NCBI GenBank assembly: GCA_009760855.2
Contig: WPIO01000006.1
Span: forward strand, 8,427,001-8,491,000
From: Cristatella mucedo
Lineage: Eukaryota; Bryozoa; Phylactolaemata; Cristatellidae
Direction of reading: 5' to 3'
DNA length: 64,000 nucleotides
Shown here: in pieces, positions 32,539 to 46,241 of the stretch
How positions within the stretch are numbered: position 1 is the first letter of the stretch
Layout: each line of letters opens with the position of its first letter
The notes under the pieces: generated by a model
The model's database searches: none
What the model was told of the DNA's origin: nothing
Seen by the model: the letters and a program-made list of their open reading frames with translations, nothing else
Translations under genes and position numbers: made by a program

Positions 32539-32815
32539 GCGCGTCAGCTGTTCTAGCGAGATCAGCATTTGCTGACCCATTCAATGCCGATGTATACCCA
32601 AACACGGTAACTCATATACGGTGTAGGGTAACAGACCGATCACAGACAGCGTCACATTAGAGAGCTGGTACACGTGGATGCGACAGTCCCGTTTGCTTGG
32701 TAACACAAAAAAGAGCCCTAGATCACGCCGTTCGGGCAAAATGGTGCTTGCCATGAGAACACAATGCTGCTGCTCGTGTTAGACGTCGTTGTGAGGTCAC
32801 CAGGAGCACAAGGCT
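32539..32815 (-). pseudogene. FN3 pseudo-exon, class I
   Basis: The acceptor and donor (C|GTATGT) look usable, but the exon is 277 bases, not 279. It has an in-frame TAG replacing the Gln of VIQGYF, and small deletions shift the frame around TCTSSSN and again near the tyrosine corner. If spliced in, it would terminate the protein. Skipping it keeps the frame. It is the only clearly dead exon in the right-hand array. Confidence 0.82.
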
Positions 32816-34753
32816 CTGCCATTCAATAAGACATACCTCGCCTCAATACACCAGGAAAATTGACAACAGTTTCTTGCACACCACCGGTGAGTTGTACACA
32901 GCATTCCACAGCACACACATCAGCCTGTGGTTTCCTAGCTGCAGGCACATTCAGTCCCCGTTTGCCACGTCCAAGCAGCAACGTCCTGATTACCCAGACC
33001 AAGGCACAACACTCATTACATACATGTTCAACATCAATAGTCTTTTACATGCAGCATATATAGCAAAGACACGACAGTCTTAGCCTTATATGAGCTATCA
33101 AAATAACCCACAAGCACGAGCTTGCACTCGCATCTGCTTGCCATTCACTTCACATAGGAAGGCAGATGACTAGTTATTAAAAGTGATTTTGCCATCATTT
33201 AACAAGACGCAATAAATATGCTGCATCCGATCCCAAACAATTACACTGATATAACGCACAGCTGCAACTCACAGCTATGACTGAAGGAGAAACAAGCTGC
33301 CCAAAGAACCATCTAAGAATACTTATACCATTGCTGCACACTTTTCTGCCATCGCAGGTTACACGACTGTCGGTTGACGTTCCCACAAAGTACCTTCATT
33401 CAGCCATAGCTAGCAGACTTTGGCCAGAACTACCAGCGCTATAGCTACTATAGTCACGATCGGTGCACCCTACTTCCAAGCTCACGGAATTATGGCATAC
33501 AAATCCCGAGCACCAGTCATGATAATTTAGTAGCATCTATTTCCTGTATGGTCTTTCTAGGTTTACCCTGCCGTTTTCAAACAACCATATACAAATCGCG
33601 AGCACGAGGCATGATAATTTAGTAGCATCTATTTTCTGCATGGTCTCTCTAGCCTAGCCAGGCTAGCTTACCCTGCCGTTTTCAAAGTGAGTCAGCAAAA
33701 CAGAAGAAGGGGGCTACACCGTTAGCTATATGTCCTCCGAATTGCTTCGTGTCTCAACGACCATACCTGCACGTATTCTGTGTATGCCATAAAGTCAAGA
33801 AGTTTACGCTATCTGTCTCAATATCTTCGTAACTTGGGAGGAAGGCAGCAGAGACCCGTAACCTAAACTACACATTATCTCACGAAAGGGAACCTCACAA
33901 CGAGCCACTGCCTTCCTTTATCCTAGGCTGTTCTTACAACCAACTCGAGTGTCATTACCAAATATTAAAACACGGACAACACAAGCTCACAAACTTGCTC
34001 CTCCATGAAAAAGGCTATTTCACCTCTGCAAACTTGCACGATACCAAATGCTCGATTGACATACTGGCTAGGTGAGAAAGCGAATGTCATGCAACTGTGG
34101 AATACAATTGATAAATCCAGTAAATATCTCGCAATCACCTGACCACTAATACTACATGAATTGATTAAGCTGCAAGGTGACTTTTAAGGACAAACTTGAA
34201 ATATATCGCCTCATATGGACAGTGAAAGCACTGAATATTACACCGAAACAGTGAAATCTCCGAACATGGCCTGACCTATTGAGTACAACCGATCATGCAC
34301 GAAGCAAGGAAATATACAACAACTTAACAAGGTAAGCACTCACACATTTTTAAATGCGATTACCCCTTCTCTTCCGAACCCCCATTTGGAAACATACACA
34401 TTATATAGTTACCTTGGGCCTACGGACAATGTAGACACCTTAATACCAACTGCAATGCCATCAAACAACAAAAAAAGCCAGCCTACCTATCAGCTCAGCA
34501 AGCATTTCATGACACAATCACACCGCACTTAATCTGAGCCGTTTACGACTAAGCAGCACACAGGCAATGTCTCTACCACAGGGCCATCACCGAAACCGAT
34601 AAGCACGTTTGACAGTCATGCAAATCCACAAGCAGGTACCAGCCAAGCAGCCACCACGCTATGCCAATAATGATAGCAGCATGCCAACAACAAGCAAGCA
34701 TTCAGCTTGCTGGCAACACACACAGGCATCACAATACACTAGATGCCACATAC
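32816..34753 (-). other. Class I unit intron with a 92-base internal duplication
   Basis: The intron holds a tandem duplication with a period of about 92 bases at 33500-33690 (GCATGATAATTTAGTAGCAT occurs twice), shared only with the next unit (35.63-35.83 kb). The 174-base duplication of the younger units is absent. No exon or transposon is seen. Confidence 0.55.
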
Positions 34754-35032
34754 GTGCTTCAGCAGTCCTTGCAAGTATCACATTTGCTGAGCCATTCCCT
34801 GCCGATGTATACCCAAACACGGTAACGTTATAAACGGTGTAGGGTGACAGACCGATCACAGAGAGTGTCAAGTTTGAGGAGCTGGTACACGTGGATGCGA
34901 CAGTCCCGTTTGCTTGGTAGCACAAAAAGTAGCCCTGGATCACGCCGTTCGGGCAAGATGGAGCTTGCCATGAGAACACAATGCTGCTGCTCGTGTTAGA
35001 CGTCGTCGTAAGACCAGCAGGAGCACAAGGCT
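34754..35032 (-). CDS. FN3 domain 10 (class I exon)
   Basis: The exon is 279 bases, phase 1 at both ends, with acceptor tgcag|AGCC and donor C|GTATGT. It differs from the six-copy consensus only in the first codons (PAGLTTT for PGGLTTT). Cys 3, 27, 38 and 49, Trp22 and Tyr68 are present, with sequons at N13, N42, N54, N69 and N80. Although its surrounding unit is of the shorter 2.1 kb type, the exon itself matches the young array, which suggests gene conversion or exchange over the exon. Confidence 0.87.
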
Positions 35033-36892
35033 CTGCAATTTAATGAGACACACTTGCCTCAATCAACACCACGAAAATCGACAAAACTTTCTTGCACACC
35101 TTGGTGATTTGTACACGGCATTCCACGGCACACACCAGCCGGGGATTTCGAAGCTACATGCACATGCAGTCCCCGTTTGCCACGTGCAAGCAGCTACGTC
35201 CAGATCTCAAAGACCAAGGTATACCACGTATTCAATATCATTAGTCATTTACATGCAGTATGTATATCGAATATACTACAATTTACGCCTTCTAAGAGCT
35301 GTCAAAATAACCGCCAAGAAGGTGCACCCACATCTGCTTGCCATTCACTTCACGTAGGAAGGCATGTAACTAGTTATTAAATGTGATTTTGCCATCAATT
35401 AAAAGAGGCAATAAATATGCTGCATCCAATCCGAAAAAATTACACTAATATAAAGCACTGCTGCACCTAACATCCATGATGGAAAGAGAGACAACCTATC
35501 AAAAGCAACCATTTGACATTCCCACAAAGTACTTTCATTCAGCCATAGCTAGCAGACTTTGGCCAGAACTACCAGCGCTATAGCTACTATAGTCACGATC
35601 GGTGCACCCTACTTCCAAGCTCACGGGATTATGGCATACAAATCCCGAGCACCAGTCATGATAATTTAGTAGCATCTATTTCCTGTATAGTCTTTCTAGG
35701 TTTACCCTGCCGTTTTCAAACAACCATATACAAATCGCGAGCACGAGGCATGATAATTTAGTAGCATCTATTTTCTGCATGGTCTCTCTAGCCTAGCCAG
35801 GCTAGCTTACCCTGCCGTTTTCAAAGTGAGTCAGCAAAACAGAAGAAGGGGGCTACACCGTTAGCTATATGTCCTCCGAATTGCTTCGTGTCTCAACGAC
35901 CATACCTGCACGTATTCTGTGTATGCCATAAAGTCAAGAAGTTTACGCTATCTGTCACAGTATCTTCGTAACTTGGGAGGAAGGCAGCAGAGACCCGTAA
36001 CCTAAACTACACATTATCCCACGAAAGGGAACCTCACAACGAGCCACTGCCTTCCTTTATCCTAGGCTGCTCTTACAACCAACTCGAGTGTCATTACCAA
36101 ATATTAAAACACGGACAACACAAGCTCACAAACTTGCTCCTCCATGAAAAAGGTTATTTCACCTCTGCAAACTTGCACGATACCAAATGCTCGATTGACA
36201 TACTGGCTAGGTGAGAAAGCGAATGTCATGCAACTGTGGAATGCAATTGATAAATCCAGTAAATATCTCGCAATCACCTGACCACTAATACTACATGAAT
36301 TGATTAAGCTGCAAGGCGACTTTTTAAGGATGTACTTGAAATATATCGCCTCATCTGGACAGTGAAAGCACTGAATATTACACCGAAACAGTGAAATCTC
36401 CGAACATGGCCTGACCTATTGAGTACAACCGATCATGCACGAAGCAAGGAAATATACATCAACTTAACAAGGTAAGCACTCACACATTTTTAAATGCGAT
36501 TACCCCTTCTCTTCCGAACCCCCATTTGGAAACTTTTACATTATATAGTTACCTTGGGCCTATGGACTATGAAGACACCTTCATCCCAACTGCAGTGCCA
36601 TCAAACAACAAAAAAAGCCAGCATACCATCAGCTCAGCGAGCACTTCATTACACAATCACACCACACTTAATCTGAGCCGTTTACGACTAAGCAGCACAC
36701 AGGCAATGTCTCTACCACAGGGCCATCACCAAAACCGATAAGCACATCTAACAGTCATGCAAATCCACAAGCGGGAACCAGCCAAGCAGCCACCACGCTA
36801 TGCCAATAATGATAGCAGCATGCCAACAACAAGCAAGCATTCAGCTTGCTGGCAACACACACAGGCATCACAATACACTAGATGCCACATAC

Positions 36893-37171
36893 GTGCTTCA
36901 GCAGTCCTTGCAAGTATCACATTTGCTGAGCCATTCCCTGCCGATGTATACCCAAACACGGTAACGTTATAAACGGTGTAGGGTGACAGACCAATCACAG
37001 AGAGCACCACGTTAGAGGAGCTGGTACACGTGGATGCAACAGTCCCGCTTGCTTGGTAACATAAAAAGTAGCCCTGAATCACGCCGTTCGGGCAAGGTGG
37101 TGCTTGCCATGAGAACGAGATGCTGCTGCTCGTGTTAGACGTCGTCGTAAGGCCACTGGGAGCACAAGGCT
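36893..37171 (-). CDS. FN3 domain 9 (class I exon)
   Basis: This 279-base exon has the same borders as its neighbours. It is the most distinct member of the array: PSGLTTT start, SISFSWQAPPCPNG, QASGTVAS (losing the N42 sequon) and SSNVVLSVIG (losing the N54 sequon). All four cysteines remain. It probably has only three N-glycosylation sites, so it differs in surface chemistry from domains 3-8. Confidence 0.87.
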
Positions 37172-39017
37172 CTGCAATTCAATAGGACACACCCCACCTC
37201 AATCAACACCAAGAAAATCGACGAAACCTTCATGCACACCGTGATTCGTGCACGGAATTCCATGGCAATCACACCAGCCTGCGATTTCGAAGCTATATGA
37301 ACATGCAGTCCACTTTGCCACGTTCAAGCAGCTACATCCCGATTCCCAAGACCAAGGCACAACACTCAAGAGATAAGTATTTAATATTCGTAGTCTTTTA
37401 CATGTAGCATGTATGGCAAAGACACGACAGTCATGGCATTCTAAAGTGCTGTCAAAAGAACCCACAAGCAAGAAGGTGCACTCACATCTACCTATAATTC
37501 ACTTCACATAGGCATGCATGCGACTAGTGATTGAATGTGATTTTGCCATCATTTAACAACAGGCAAAACATATGCTGCGTCCGATGTCAAACAATTACAC
37601 TAATAGAAAGCATTGCTGTGCCTAACATCCATGATAAAAAGAGACACAAGCGACCCTAAGAACTCTTTAAACAACTTATACCATTACCAGTCACTTTCTT
37701 GCCATCATTGGTTACAAGGCTGTCGGTTGACATTCCCATAAAGTACTTTCATTCAGCCATAGCTAGCAGACTTTGGCCAGAACTACCAGCACTATAGCTA
37801 CTACAGTAACAAACGGTGCACCCTACTTTCTAGCTCACGAATTCATGGCATTCAAATCCCGACCGCCTGGCATAATGATACAGTAGCATCTATTTTCTGT
37901 ACGGTCTTTCTAGCCTAGCCAGGCTAGCTTACCCTGTTGTTTTCAAACCATCAGAGTAAACAAAAAAGAGGGGGGCTACCCCTTTACCTGTAGGTTCTCC
38001 AATTTGCTCTGTGTCTCAACAAATATACCTGCACGTATTCTGTGTATGAGATCAAGTCAAAAAGTTTAGGCTATCTGTCTCAATATCTTCGTGACTTGGG
38101 AGGAAGGCAGCAGAGACCCATACTCTAAACTATACATTATCTCACGAAAGGGAACCTCACAACGAGCCACTGCCTTGCTTTACCCTAGGCTGCTCTTACA
38201 ACCAAGTCGAGTGTCATTACCAAATATTAAAACACGGACAACACAAGCTCACAAACTTGCTCCTCCACAAATGAAAGGCGATTTCACCTCTGCAAACTTG
38301 CACGATAGCTAATGCTCTAATGACATATTGGCTAGGTAAGAAAGCGAATGTCATGCAACTGTGGAAAGCAATCGATGAATTCAGTAAATATATCGCAATG
38401 ACCTGATCACCGATACTACACGAGTTGATTGAGCTGCAAGGCGACTTTTTAAGGATGTACTTGAAATATATCGCCTCATCTGGAGAGTGAAAGCACCGAA
38501 TAATTAACCGAAACAGTGAAATCTCTGAACATGGCCTGACCTATTGAGTACAACCGATCATGCACGAAGCAAGGAAATATACATCAACTTAACAAGGTAA
38601 GAACTCACACATTTTTAAATGCGATTACCCCTTCTCTTCCGAACCCCCATTTGGAAACATCCACATTATATAGTTACCTTGGGCCTACGGACAATGTAGA
38701 CACCTTAATACCAACTGCAATGCCATCAAACAACAAAAAAAGCCAGCCTACCATCAGCTCAGCAAGCATTTCATGACACAATCACACCGCACTTAATCTG
38801 AGCCGTTTACGACTAAGCAGCACACAGGCAATGTCTCTACCACAGGGCCATCACCGAAACCGATAAGCTCATGTAACAGTCATGCAAATCCACAAGCGGG
38901 AACCAGCCAAGCAGCCACCACGCTACGCCAATAATGATAGCACCATGCCAACAACAAGTAAGCATTCAGCTTGCTGGCAACACACACAGGCATCACAATA
39001 CACTAGATGCCACATAC

Positions 39018-39296
39018 GTGCTTCAGCAGTCCTTGCAAGTATCACATTTGCTGAGCCATTCCCTGCCGATGTATACCCAAACACGGTAACGTTATAAACG
39101 GTGTAGGGTGACAGACCGATCACAGAGAGTGTCAAGTTTGAGGAGCTGGTACACGTGGATGCGACAGTCCCGTTTGCTTGGTAGCACAAAAAGTAGCCCT
39201 GGATCACGCCGTTCGGGCAAGATGGAGCTTGCCATGAGAACACAATGCTGCTGCTCGTGTTAGACGTCGTCGTAAGACCACCAGGAGCACAAGGCT
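39018..39296 (-). CDS. FN3 domain 8 (class I exon, array copy)
   Basis: The exon is 279 bases with acceptor attacag|AGCC and donor C|GTATGT. It encodes PCAPGGLTTTSNTSSS, IVFSWQAPSCPNGVIQGYFL, CYQANGTVASTCTSSSNLTL and VIGLSPYTVYNVTVFGYTSA, ending ARTAEA. It is identical in protein to domains 4-7 as far as I can read. It is the leftmost exon whose downstream unit still lacks the 174-base intron duplication on its left side while the unit on its right has it, so the young amplification starts here. Confidence 0.88.
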
Positions 39297-39839
39297 CTGT
39301 AATTCAATCAGACACACTTGCCTCAATGAACACCATGAAAATCTACAAAACTTTCTTGCACACCGTGGTGATTTGTACACAGATTTCTACAGCACACACT
39401 GCGGTTTCCTGCGGTTGCCTGCGGTTTCCTAGCTACATGCACATTTAGTCCCCGTTTGCCATGTGCCAGCAGCAACGTCCTGATTACCAAGACCAAGGCA
39501 CAACACACTCAATACATACATGTTCAACATCAGTAGTCTTTTACATGCAGCATGTATAGCAAAGACATGGCAGTCTAAGCCTTCTATGAGCTGTCAAAAG
39601 AACCCACAAGCAAGAACGTGCACTCACATCTGCTTGCCATTCACTTCACATAGGAAAGCATGTGACTAGTTATTAAATGTGATTTTAGCATCATTTAACG
39701 AGAGGCAATAAATATGTTGCCTCCAATCCCAAACAATAACACTAATATAAAGCACTGCTGCAACTAACATCTCTGATGAAAAGAGAAACAAGCTACCGAA
39801 TGAACCCTAAAAAAATACCTGTACCATTGCCTCCATTTT

Positions 39840-40140
39840 TTCTTGCCATCATAGGTTAAGAGACTGTCGGTTGACATTCCCACAAAGTACTTTCATTCAG
39901 CTATAGCTAGCAGACTTTGGTCAGAACTACCAGCACTATAGCTACTACAGTCACGAACGGTGCACCCTACCCCATGAATTCTCTGAAAAATACCTATACC
40001 ACTGCTTACGATTCTCTTGCCATCATAGGTTACAAGACTGTCGGTTGACATTCCCACAAAGTACTTTCATTCAGCTATAGCTAGCAGACTTTGGTCAGAA
40101 CTACCAGCACTATAGCTACTACAGTAACAAACGGTGCACC
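39840..40140. repeat. 174-base tandem duplication inside the young units
   Basis: The intron segment containing TGTCGGTTGACATTCCCACA occurs at 39865 and again at 40039, separated by diverged linker sequence. The same pair is found in each younger unit (about 42.2, 44.5, 46.8 and 49.1 kb) but only once in the units at 33.4, 35.5 and 37.7 kb. It accounts for the difference between 2.13 and 2.32 kb units and marks the founder of the recent expansion. Confidence 0.88.
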
Positions 40141-41333
40141 CTACTTCTTAGCTCACGAATTCATGGCATACAAATCCCGACCGCCTGGCATAATGATACA
40201 GTAGCATCTATTTTCTGTACGGTCTTTCTAGCCTAGCCAGGCTAGCTTACCCTGTTGTTTTCAAACCATCAGAGTAAACAAAAAAGAGGGGGGCTACCCC
40301 TTTACCTGTAGGTTCTCCAATTTGCTCTGTGTCTCAACAAATATACCTGCACTTATTCAGTGTATGAGATCAAGTCAAAAAGTTTAGGCTATCTGTCACA
40401 GTATCTTCGTAACTTGGGAGGAAGGCAGCAGAGACCCATACTCTAAACTATACATTATCTCACGAAAGGGAACCTCACAACGAGCCACTGCCTTGCTTTA
40501 CCCTAGGCTGCTCTTACAACCAAGTCGAGTGTCATTACCAAATATTAAAACACGGACAACACAAGCTCACAAACTTGCTCCTCCACAAATGAAAGGCGAT
40601 TTCACCTCTGCAAACTTGCACGATAGCTAATGCTCTAATGACATATTGGCTAGGTAAGAAAGCGAATGTCATGCAACTGTGGAATGCAATTGATAAATCC
40701 AGTAAATATCTCGCAATCACCTGACCACTAATACTACATGAATTGATTAAGCTGCAAGGTGACTTTTAAGGACGAACTTGAAATACATCGCCTCATATGG
40801 ACAGTGAAAGCACTGAATATTACACCGAAACAGTGAAATCTCCGAACATGGCCTGACCTATTGAGTACAACCGATCATGCACGAAGCAAGGAAATATACA
40901 TCAACTTAACAAGGTAAGCACTCACACATTTTTAAATGCGATTACCCCTTCTCTTCCGAACCCCCATTTGGAAACTTTTACATTATATAGTTACCTTGGG
41001 CCTATGGACTATGAAGACATCTTCATCCCAACTGCAGTGCCATCAAACAACAAAAAAGCCAGCCTACCATCAGCTCAGCGAGCACTTCATTACACAATCA
41101 CACCACACTTAATCTGAGCTGTTTAAGACTAAGCAGCACACAGGCAATGTCTCTACCACAGGGCCATCACCGAAACCGATAAGCTCATGTAACAGTCATG
41201 CAAATCCACAAGCGGGAACCAGCCAAGCAGCCACCACGCTACGCCAATAATGATAGCACCATGCCAACAACAAGTAAGCATTCAGCTTGCTGGCAACACA
41301 CACAGGCATCACAATACACTAGATGCCACATAC

Positions 41334-41612
41334 GTGCTTCAGCAGTCCTTGCAAGTATCACATTTGCTGAGCCATTCCCTGCCGATGTATACCCAAACAC
41401 GGTAACGTTATAAACGGTGTAGGGTGACAGACCGATCACAGAGAGTGTCAAGTTTGAGGAGCTGGTACACGTGGATGCGACAGTCCCGTTTGCTTGGTAG
41501 CACAAAAAGTAGCCCTGGATCACGCCGTTCGGGCAAGATGGAGCTTGCCATGAGAACACAATGCTGCTGCTCGTGTTAGACGTCGTCGTAAGACCACCAG
41601 GAGCACAAGGCT
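41334..41612 (-). CDS. FN3 domain 7 (class I exon, array copy)
   Basis: This 279-base array copy is indistinguishable in protein from domains 4, 5, 6 and 8. Its junction codon with domain 6 is C|AG (Gln). Just upstream (about 41715-41745) a short triplicated tract (TGCGGTTTCC/TGCGGTTGCC) lies in the intron and is copied in every young unit. Confidence 0.88.
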
Positions 41613-43647
41613 CTGTAATTCAATCAGACACACTTGCCTCAATGAACACCATGAAAATCTACAAAACTTTCTTGCACACCGTGGTGATTTGTACACAGAT
41701 TTCTACAGCACACACTGCGGTTTCCTGCGGTTGCCTGCGGTTTCCTAGCTACATGCACATTTAGTCCCCGTTTGCCATGTGCCAGCAGCAACGTCCTGAT
41801 TACCAAGACCAAGGCACAACACTCAATACATACATGTTCAACATCAGTAGTCTTTTACATGCAGCATGTATAGCAAAGACATGGCAGTCTAAGCCTTCTA
41901 TGAGCTGTCAAAAGAACCCACAAGCAAGAACGTGCACTCACATCTGCTTGCCATTCACTTCACATAGGAAAGCATGTGACTAGTTATTAAATGTGATTTT
42001 AGCATCATTTAACGAGAGGCAATAAATATGTTGCCTCCAATCCCAAACAATAACACTAATATAAAGCACTGCTGCAACTAACATCTCTGATGAAAAGAGA
42101 AACAAGCTACCGAATGAACCCTCTAAAAATACCTGTACCATTGCCTCCCATTTTCTTGCCATCATAGGTTAAGAGACTGTCGGTTGACATTCCCACAAAG
42201 TACTTTCATTCAGCTATAGCTAGCAGACTTTGGTCAGAACTACCAGCACTATAGCTACTACAGTCACGAACGGTGCACCCTACCCCATGAATTCTCTGAA
42301 AAATACCTATACCACTGCTTACGATTCTCTTGCCATCATAGGTTACAAGACTGTCGGTTGACATTCCCACAAAGTACTTTCATTCAGCTATAGCTAGCAG
42401 ACTTTGGTCAGAACTACCAGCACTATAGCTACTACAGTAACAAACGGTGCACCCTACTTCTTAGCTCACGAATTCATGGCATACAAATCCCGACCGCCTG
42501 GCATAATGATACAGTAGCATCTATTTTCTGTACGGTCTTTCTAGCCTAGCCAGGCTAGCTTACCCTGTTGTTTTCAAACCATCAGAGTAAACAAAAAAGA
42601 GGGGGGCTACCCCTTTACCTGTAGGTTCTCCAATTTGCTCTGTGTCTCAACAAATATACCTGCACTTATTCAGTGTATGAGATCAAGTCAAAAAGTTTAG
42701 GCTATCTGTCACAGTATCTTCGTAACTTGGGAGGAAGGCAGCAGAGACCCATACTCTAAACTATACATTATCTCACGAAAGGGAACCTCACAACGAGCCA
42801 CTGCCTTGCTTTACCCTAGGCTGCTCTTACAACCAAGTCGAGTGTCATTACCAAATATTAAAACACGGACAACACAAGCTCACAAACTTGCTCCTCCACA
42901 AATGAAAGGCGATTTCACCTCTGCAAACTTGCACGATAGCTAATGCTCTAATGACATATTGGCTAGGTAAGAAAGCGAATGTCATGCAACTGTGGAATGC
43001 AATTGATAAATCCAGTAAATATCTCGCAATCACCTGACCACTAATACTACATGAATTGATTAAGCTGCAAGGTGACTTTTAAGGACGAACTTGAAATACA
43101 TCGCCTCATATGGACAGTGAAAGCACTGAATATTACACCGAAACAGTGAAATCTCCGAACATGGCCTGACCTATTGAGTACAACCGATCATGCACGAAGC
43201 AAGGAAATATACATCAACTTAACAAGGTAAGCACTCACACATTTTTAAATGCGATTACCCCTTCTCTTCCGAACCCCCATTTGGAAACTTTTACATTATA
43301 TAGTTACCTTGGGCCTATGGACTATGAAGACATCTTCATCCCAACTGCAGTGCCATCAAACAACAAAAAAAGCCAGCCTACCATCAGCTCAGCGAGCACT
43401 TCATTACACAATCACACCACACTTAATCTGAGCTGTTTAAGACTAAGCAGCACACAGGCAATGTCTCTACCACAGGGCCATCACCGAAACCGATAAGCTC
43501 ATGTAACAGTCATGCAAATCCACAAGCGGGAACCAGCCAAGCAGCCACCACGCTACGCCAATAATGATAGCACCATGCCAACAACAAGTAAGCATTCAGC
43601 TTGCTGGCAACACACACAGGCATCACAATACACTAGATGCCACATAC

Positions 43648-43926
43648 GTGCTTCAGCAGTCCTTGCAAGTATCACATTTGCTGAGCCATTCCCTGCCGAT
43701 GTATACCCAAACACGGTAACGTTATAAACGGTGTAGGGTGACAGACCGATCACAGAGAGTGTCAAGTTTGAGGAGCTGGTACACGTGGATGCGACAGTCC
43801 CGTTTGCTTGGTAGCACAAAAAGTAGCCCTGGATCACGCCGTTCGGGCAAGATGGAGCTTGCCATGAGAACACAATGCTGCTGCTCGTGTTAGACGTCGT
43901 CGTAAGACCACCAGGAGCACAAGGCT
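43648..43926 (-). CDS. FN3 domain 6 (class I exon, array copy)
   Basis: This 279-base array copy has acceptor attacag and donor C|GTATGT and is identical in protein to its neighbours. The following intron differs from that of domain 7 by a single A in a poly-A run near 43370. With exons this similar, short reads would collapse, so the copy number should be treated as an assembly estimate. Confidence 0.88.
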
Positions 43927-45962
43927 CTGTAATTCAATCAGACACACTTGCCTCAATGAACACCATGAAAATCTACAAAACTTTCTTGCACACCGTGGTG
44001 ATTTGTACACAGATTTCTACAGCACACACTGCGGTTTCCTGCGGTTGCCTGCGGTTTCCTAGCTACATGCACATTTAGTCCCCGTTTGCCATGTGCCAGC
44101 AGCAACGTCCTGATTACCAAGACCAAGGCACAACACTCAATACATACATGTTCAACATCAGTAGTCTTTTACATGCAGCATGTATAGCAAAGACATGGCA
44201 GTCTAAGCCTTCTATGAGCTGTCAAAAGAACCCACAAGCAAGAACGTGCACTCACATCTGCTTGCCATTCACTTCACATAGGAAAGCATGTGACTAGTTA
44301 TTAAATGTGATTTTAGCATCATTTAACGAGAGGCAATAAATATGTTGCCTCCAATCCCAAACAATAACACTAATATAAAGCACTGCTGCAACTAACATCT
44401 CTGATGAAAAGAGAAACAAGCTACCGAATGAACCCTCTAAAAATACCTGTACCATTGCCTCCCATTTTCTTGCCATCATAGGTTAAGAGACTGTCGGTTG
44501 ACATTCCCACAAAGTACTTTCATTCAGCTATAGCTAGCAGACTTTGGTCAGAACTACCAGCACTATAGCTACTACAGTCACGAACGGTGCACCCTACCCC
44601 ATGAATTCTCTGAAAAATACCTATACCACTGCTTACGATTCTCTTGCCATCATAGGTTACAAGACTGTCGGTTGACATTCCCACAAAGTACTTTCATTCA
44701 GCTATAGCTAGCAGACTTTGGTCAGAACTACCAGCACTATAGCTACTACAGTAACAAACGGTGCACCCTACTTCTTAGCTCACGAATTCATGGCATACAA
44801 ATCCCGACCGCCTGGCATAATGATACAGTAGCATCTATTTTCTGTACGGTCTTTCTAGCCTAGCCAGGCTAGCTTACCCTGTTGTTTTCAAACCATCAGA
44901 GTAAACAAAAAAGAGGGGGGCTACCCCTTTACCTGTAGGTTCTCCAATTTGCTCTGTGTCTCAACAAATATACCTGCACTTATTCAGTGTATGAGATCAA
45001 GTCAAAAAGTTTAGGCTATCTGTCACAGTATCTTCGTAACTTGGGAGGAAGGCAGCAGAGACCCATACTCTAAACTATACATTATCTCACGAAAGGGAAC
45101 CTCACAACGAGCCACTGCCTTGCTTTACCCTAGGCTGCTCTTACAACCAAGTCGAGTGTCATTACCAAATATTAAAACACGGACAACACAAGCTCACAAA
45201 CTTGCTCCTCCACAAATGAAAGGCGATTTCACCTCTGCAAACTTGCACGATAGCTAATGCTCTAATGACATATTGGCTAGGTAAGAAAGCGAATGTCATG
45301 CAACTGTGGAATGCAATTGATAAATCCAGTAAATATCTCGCAATCACCTGACCACTAATACTACATGAATTGATTAAGCTGCAAGGTGACTTTTAAGGAC
45401 GAACTTGAAATACATCGCCTCATATGGACAGTGAAAGCACTGAATATTACACCGAAACAGTGAAATCTCCGAACATGGCCTGACCTATTGAGTACAACCG
45501 ATCATGCACGAAGCAAGGAAATATACATCAACTTAACAAGGTAAGCACTCACACATTTTTAAATGCGATTACCCCTTCTCTTCCGAACCCCCATTTGGAA
45601 ACTTTTACATTATATAGTTACCTTGGGCCTATGGACTATGAAGACATCTTCATCCCAACTGCAGTGCCATCAAACAACAAAAAAAAGCCAGCCTACCATC
45701 AGCTCAGCGAGCACTTCATTACACAATCACACCACACTTAATCTGAGCTGTTTAAGACTAAGCAGCACACAGGCAATGTCTCTACCACAGGGCCATCACC
45801 GAAACCGATAAGCTCATGTAACAGTCATGCAAATCCACAAGCGGGAACCAGCCAAGCAGCCACCACGCTACGCCAATAATGATAGCACCATGCCAACAAC
45901 AAGTAAGCATTCAGCTTGCTGGCAACACACACAGGCATCACAATACACTAGATGCCACATAC

Positions 45963-46241
45963 GTGCTTCAGCAGTCCTTGCAAGTATCACATTTGCTGAG
46001 CCATTCCCTGCCGATGTATACCCAAACACGGTAACGTTATAAACGGTGTAGGGTGACAGACCGATCACAGAGAGTGTCAAGTTTGAGGAGCTGGTACACG
46101 TGGATGCGACAGTCCCGTTTGCTTGGTAGCACAAAAAGTAGCCCTGGATCACGCCGTTCGGGCAAGATGGAGCTTGCCATGAGAACACAATGCTGCTGCT
46201 CGTGTTAGACGTCGTCGTAAGACCACCAGGAGCACAAGGCT
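45963..46241 (-). CDS. FN3 domain 5 (class I exon, array copy)
   Basis: This 279-base array copy is the same protein as domains 4, 6, 7 and 8. The unit upstream of it (46242-48559) carries homopolymer expansions (an extra C in the GTCCCCCG context near 46395, extra A near 46757) that do not touch the exon. Confidence 0.88.

Noticed and set aside
38882-39097. Plus-strand open stretch over each FN3 exon (about 71 codons)
   Set aside because: It is the antisense shadow of the FN3 exon, conserved only because the exon is.
40535-40720. Minus-strand open stretch repeated in each unit (also 42848, 45162, 47481, 49797)
   Set aside because: It recurs only because the whole unit is duplicated. It has no domain, no splice logic, and lies in intron sequence of the FN3 gene.
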